This document shows positions 61,250 to 64,000 of a DNA stretch of 64,000 nt, piece by piece; the stretch's first letter is position 1, and the number at the start of each line of letters is the position of its first letter. The notes under the pieces were generated by a model that was not told the origin of the DNA, made no database searches, and saw nothing but the letters and a program-made list of their open reading frames with translations. The translations under genes were made by a program, and so were the position numbers. Source of the stretch: Paenibacillus terricola (GTDB taxonomy: Bacteria; Bacillota; Bacilli; Paenibacillales; Paenibacillaceae); NCBI RefSeq assembly GCF_014779765.1, contig NZ_JACXZA010000002.1, positions 744,001-808,000 on the forward strand. Direction: 5' to 3'.

Positions 61250-61940
61250 CAATCTTGCTTCTAAACTTTCTCGACTGCCACCGTTTCTCTAGAAATCGTT
61301 CGTATGATCCAATACTTGCCGTTATCCATGCGGCCGAAATCACATAACCACCTACGACATCGCTTGGGTAGTGAACGCCAAGATAAATCCGACTGATTCC
61401 AATCATCAGGATCATCACAATTCCTATTGTTACAATTGTAACGCGAAGCCAAGCATATCGTGCATGCTTCCACAAGAAATAAATCGTAATTCCGTAAAAC
61501 GTGAAGGCAGCCATGGAGTGTCCACTCGGAAAGCTGTAGCCAGAAGCCTGTACAATCCGGTGAATGTCTGGTCGTGCCCGATGGAAAATCATTTTGAGCA
61601 CAAGGTTCAGAAGCCCTGAACCAACGATAATGCCAACGTAGAAAATTAGCTCTCGGCGATATCCGATTATTAACAGCATGAACACAATCAACAACGTGAT
61701 AATACTTATGCACAAGCCAGAGCCAACAAATGTGAATCCCTTCATCACTGCGGTTGAAGTCGGTGAATATAGGCGTGATACGAGTGTAATCAGCCTGTCA
61801 TCGAATCCATGAATTTGCTTCCTGCTTATTAATAAAGCAAGAATCAGAAATACGCCTAGTAACAAGAACGCGAAGGAAAGCATTCGAAATAAAACCTTGT
61901 TCAAGCAAGCTTCACTCTCTTCCTCTGACCTGGTTAGCAC
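61242..61940 (-). CDS. PAP2-family membrane phosphatase
   Basis: About 232 residues with six membrane segments and the three phosphatase motifs: KMIFHRARPDI (KxxxxxxRP), YSFPSGHSMAAF (PSGH) and SRIYLGVHYPSDVVGG (SRxxxxxHxxxD). It removes phosphate from lipid phosphates such as undecaprenyl-pyrophosphate or phosphatidylglycerol-phosphate at the membrane face. The start is uncertain: GTG 61940 or an inner TTG at 61901. Confidence 0.9.
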   Translation of the reverse strand: MLTRSEEESEACLNKVLFRMLSFAFLLLGVFLILALLISRKQIHGFDDRLITLVSRLYSPTSTAVMKGFTFVGSGLCISIITLLIVFMLLIIGYRRELIFYVGIIVGSGLLNLVLKMIFHRARPDIHRIVQASGYSFPSGHSMAAFTFYGITIYFLWKHARYAWLRVTIVTIGIVMILMIGISRIYLGVHYPSDVVGGYVISAAWITASIGSYERFLEKRWQSRKFRSKIVT

Positions 61941-61966
61941 AAAAGGTCCGCCGTAAATCGGCGGAC
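61941..61966 (-). terminator. Intrinsic terminator of the methyltransferase gene
   Basis: Minus-strand stem GTCCGCCG / CGGCGGAC with 5-base loop followed by CTTTTG. Confidence 0.75.
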
Positions 61967-62026
61967 GTAATTCTAGTCTGGGTATAGATGGGTGAAGTCA
62001 TACATACGATGATTTCGTGTATTACC

Positions 62027-62830
62027 TTATGACAGCCGATGAGCAGTAATAATAAACGTCTTCGGGATACCTCGATCATAATCTTCTGAGGACTGATTAG
62101 GCAACTCTACAAGCGATTTAATTTGAAAACCTGTATTTGCGATGGCGGTGACAATCTCCCCCAGTGTCCATTTGCGAAGTTTGACTGTGAGTGTGCGCTT
62201 CTCGCCTTGATCCAAATATTTGGTGAAAGCGATCTCCTTCTCCTCGATCGTCGTATCAAAGTAATCACCCGTCACCTTATGCTTACGGATGTTGGCAGTC
62301 GTTCCTCTAGATGAGATTAGTTTAGTCGTTACGGGATGAAAATCTTGCAGCACAAGCTTACCGCCTGGTCTAAGCAGCTCTTGTGCGACTTGGAACAGTG
62401 CGTGCAAATCCAAGAAATAATGGACAATGCCATGCTCTAAATAGACGATATCAAATTGACCGCAACGCATCTCCTCTGGAAGCTGGAGAACGTTTGAAAC
62501 GACATACTGAAGGGGCACGCCGGCCGCTTCAGCTAGCTCCTTAGCATATTTCTCATTCTCTTCCGAGAAATCGACGACCGTCACATTCGCCCCCAGCAGC
62601 GCTAATGCGACTGCTTTATTGCCATTGGAGCCAAGCAAGTTAGCGATTTTCTTGTTCGATATCTCCCCCATATAGTCAATCACCTTGCCGACTCTCTTAA
62701 CGGGATCATACATTAGCTTCTGAGCAGCTTCTGCGGGTGTACCGAATCGGTTTACCCATGCTTCGTATGCATTGCTGTTCAATGATTGCTTATTACGCTG
62801 CGAAACGTTCAACGCCGACACCACCATCAC
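62027..62830 (-). CDS. Class I SAM-dependent methyltransferase
   Basis: About 267 residues. SAM motif I reads KIANLLGSNGNKAVALALLGANVTVVDFSEENEKYAKE, motif post-I with Asp in VVDFS, and FDIVYLEHGIVHYFLDLHALF then LLRPGGKLVLQDFHPVT. Substrate not determined; shape is of small-molecule methyltransferases. The start is not certain because several GTG/ATG codons cluster at 62830-62815. Confidence 0.85.
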   Translation of the reverse strand: MMVVSALNVSQRNKQSLNSNAYEAWVNRFGTPAEAAQKLMYDPVKRVGKVIDYMGEISNKKIANLLGSNGNKAVALALLGANVTVVDFSEENEKYAKELAEAAGVPLQYVVSNVLQLPEEMRCGQFDIVYLEHGIVHYFLDLHALFQVAQELLRPGGKLVLQDFHPVTTKLISSRGTTANIRKHKVTGDYFDTTIEEKEIAFTKYLDQGEKRTLTVKLRKWTLGEIVTAIANTGFQIKSLVELPNQSSEDYDRGIPKTFIITAHRLS

Positions 62831-62951
62831 ATAGTTGTAAACTCACAATGCAATAGACACCGATGATGGGTAAAAAGCCACAAGCTCTTCAAAATAACAT
62901 TTTCTTCTACAGGAGATAATACGAAACGACACCTCTTGTCGTTGGCTAAAC

Positions 62952-62979
62952 TTGACTATGGACAGGAACATGATAAAAT
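62952..62979 (+). promoter_or_regulatory. Probable SigA promoter of the bacilliredoxin gene
   Basis: TTGACT (62952-62957) and TAAAAT (62974-62979), spacer 16 bases, 64 bases before the ATG at 63043. Confidence 0.55.
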
Positions 62980-63042
62980 TTAATTACTTAATTGTTTTAA
63001 GTAAGTAGATTTAAAAACATCAGATGAAAGAAGGTCTTTAAG

Positions 63043-63381
63043 ATGAAATGGAATGAAATAACGACTCTTGAAGAGTGGAATGATATCGTAGCTAAATCGA
63101 CCGAACGCGGCCAAGTTATTTTGAAACACAGTACGACTTGCCCTGTGAGCGCGAATGCGCTTCGCGAGTACGAAGAGTACTTGAAGGCATCGCCTAATCA
63201 AGACGTGGACTACACGCTCGTTAAGGTAATCGAATCCCGTCCGATATCGAACCAGATCGCCGAGGATCTGAATGTGAAGCACGAATCCCCACAAGTCATC
63301 TACGTTAAGGATAAAGAAAAGTATTGGGCAACATCCCACTGGTCGATTACGAAAGCTCATATGACAGCGGTATTGGACTAA
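63043..63381 (+). CDS. ytxJ: YtxJ-family monothiol bacilliredoxin
   Basis: A 112-residue thioredoxin-fold protein with a single active-site Cys in ILKHSTTCPVSANAL, and further VIESRPISNQIAEDLNVKHESPQVI, where the cis-Pro lies. The family (BrxC in B. subtilis) removes bacillithiol from mixed disulfides, which fits a bacillithiol-producing Bacillales host. ATG 63043 has AAGAAGG upstream. A strong terminator follows. Confidence 0.92.
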   Translation: MKWNEITTLEEWNDIVAKSTERGQVILKHSTTCPVSANALREYEEYLKASPNQDVDYTLVKVIESRPISNQIAEDLNVKHESPQVIYVKDKEKYWATSHWSITKAHMTAVLD

Positions 63382-63398
63382 ATCCGTAACGCAAATAT

Positions 63399-63437
63399 AA
63401 GGACACCTTCTCTTCATCGGAGAAGGTGTCCTTTTTT
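63399..63437 (+). terminator. Intrinsic terminator of ytxJ
   Basis: Stem AAGGACACCTTCTC / GAGAAGGTGTCCTT followed by TTTT. Confidence 0.93.
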
Positions 63438-63559
63438 ACATCGTATTGCCTCGCACAATCTGGAACTATAGGAATCAACTCACATACATAGACAAGCGGG
63501 TTACAGCGGATTTTAACCTGTGGGGAAAACAAAATATAAGTTGAGGGAGACATGGTTAA

Positions 63560-63895
63560 GTGAAAAAACTCGTTGCTGCAATTCTATCCGCTTGTGTGAT
63601 GCTTTCTGCAGTTTCTGCTGTATCGGCCGCTCCAGTGACGGAGCATGAGAAGAAAGTTCATGGGAAAGTAGCTCATGAGAAAAAAATGCATGCCAAAGAA
63701 GTGAAGAAGCACGCTAAAAAAGTGCATGCGAAAAGCATTCATAAAAAATCCTTGCAAGCAAAAAGCCTTCATGGAAAGAAAATTCATGCACAAAGCTTGC
63801 ATGCCAAGAGCTTGAAAGCAAAAAGCCTGAAAGCAAAGGCTACAACCCCAATGCCTAAAACGGGTTATGGCGGCGCCAGCGAGCAAACTGAATAG
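63560..63895 (+). CDS. Secreted His/Lys-rich pentad-repeat protein with MPKTG motif
   Basis: A 111-residue protein. Residues 1-24 are a signal peptide (MKKLVAAILS..AVSAVSAA). Residues 51-90 are eight tandem five-residue repeats of pattern [HQK][AKG][KQ][SK][LIV] (HAKSI, HKKSL, QAKSL, HGKKI, HAQSL, HAKSL and KAKSL among them). Residues 98-102 are MPKTG followed by YGGASEQTE, a sortase-like sorting motif (compare LPXTG and class F substrates) but without the usual membrane helix and charged tail. GTG 63560 has GAGGGAG about ten bases upstream. Function unknown. Confidence 0.75.
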   Translation: MKKLVAAILSACVMLSAVSAVSAAPVTEHEKKVHGKVAHEKKMHAKEVKKHAKKVHAKSIHKKSLQAKSLHGKKIHAQSLHAKSLKAKSLKAKATTPMPKTGYGGASEQTE

Positions 63896-63908
63896 AGGAG
63901 CAAGAATA

Positions 63909-63938
63909 GAGTGAACTTCCCAGTTCACTCTATTCTTA
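63909..63938 (+). terminator. Intrinsic terminator
   Basis: Stem AGAGTGAAC / GTTCACTCT with 6-base loop followed by ATTCTT after the repeat protein. Confidence 0.7.
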
Positions 63939-63948
63939 AATTCATGAC

Positions 63949-64000
63949 ATGAAGTTAATGAAATTCGCATTACTCTTTATGTTATCCATTGTTATGATTA
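63949..64000 (+). CDS. Possible start of a secreted protein, cut by the window end
   Basis: ATG at 63949 opens a frame reading MKLMKFALLFMLSIVMI to the window end, which looks like a signal peptide. No clear ribosome binding site precedes it, and the terminator of the previous gene is only 11 bases away, so it is a weak call. A sortase or another secreted protein is conceivable. Confidence 0.3.
   Translation, partial: MKLMKFALLFMLSIVMI

Noticed and set aside
63560-63895. The repeat protein as a CRISPR-like or DNA repeat array
   Set aside because: The repeat unit is 15 bases inside an intact coding frame with a signal peptide, without spacers.

Overview
The window looks like chromosomal DNA of a spore-forming member of the Bacillales, most likely Paenibacillaceae (Paenibacillus/Cohnella type). 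The evidence is a spore photoproduct lyase, a YhcN/YlaJ-type spore lipoprotein, a YtxJ-type bacilliredoxin, many strong GGAGG ribosome binding sites, frequent TTG/GTG starts, and Fur, Zur and cobalamin regulatory elements of Firmicute type. No rRNA, tRNA, CRISPR array, insertion sequence or prophage was recognised.

Layout. 0-7.3 kb: 5'-truncated-view splB, small lipoproteins, an ABC exporter fused by translational coupling to an N-terminally truncated creatininase-like ORF, coaA and a YnfA-type membrane protein. 7.3-12.7 kb: a GH95 glycosidase divergent from an AraC regulator, a DUF3221-like lipoprotein, and an MFS remnant. 12.8-16.6 kb: a methylenetetrahydrofolate-reductase-like gene and a 57-residue ORF downstream of a cobalamin riboswitch and terminator, a DUF1801 protein and a YhcN/YlaJ lipoprotein. 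16.7-21.0 kb: a Tat-exported dehydrogenase module (subunit 3 with a Tat signal, GMC flavoprotein without one, cytochrome c lipoprotein) with tatA and tatC beside it. 21-28.8 kb: a short UvrA paralogue, an ArsR-SRPBCC operon with a very legible operator-promoter, small housekeeping-type genes, a WYL regulator, a stand-alone AICAR transformylase and a NAGPA-type glycosidase. 29.2-37.7 kb: a catabolic operon (D-aminoacylase, polar amino acid ABC transporter, M20 hydrolase, diaminopropionate ammonia-lyase) headed by a Fis-type AAA+ regulator that lacks the GAFTGA loop. 38.7-41.8 kb: adaA-adaB convergent with an AlkA-type glycosylase, then a cysteine desulfurase. 43.2-54.3 kb: the centrepiece, an eight-gene NRPS-independent siderophore operon under a Fur box. 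54.5-64 kb: catalase, a glycosyltransferase pair, a Zur-box-controlled CobW GTPase, PAP2 phosphatase, methyltransferase, bacilliredoxin, and a small secreted His/Lys-rich pentad-repeat protein ending in a MPKTG motif.

How the parts work together. The siderophore operon encodes, in transcription order, an ATP-grasp ligase, a class III aminotransferase (probably 2,4-diaminobutyrate forming), an MFS exporter, two IucA/IucC synthetases, an SbnG-like citrate synthase/aldolase, an SbnH/PvsE-like fold-III decarboxylase and a third IucA/IucC synthetase. It resembles the staphyloferrin B pathway, but the SbnA/SbnB diaminopropionate module is replaced by an aminotransferase, and an ATP-grasp enzyme is added as in vibrioferrin-type clusters. 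No hydroxylase or acyltransferase is present, so a carboxylate-type product is inferred, possibly undescribed. Metal homeostasis (Fur, Zur), redox (catalase, bacilliredoxin) and alkylation repair (Ada/AlkA) are the other themes. Start sites given here are chosen from ribosome binding sites where visible.
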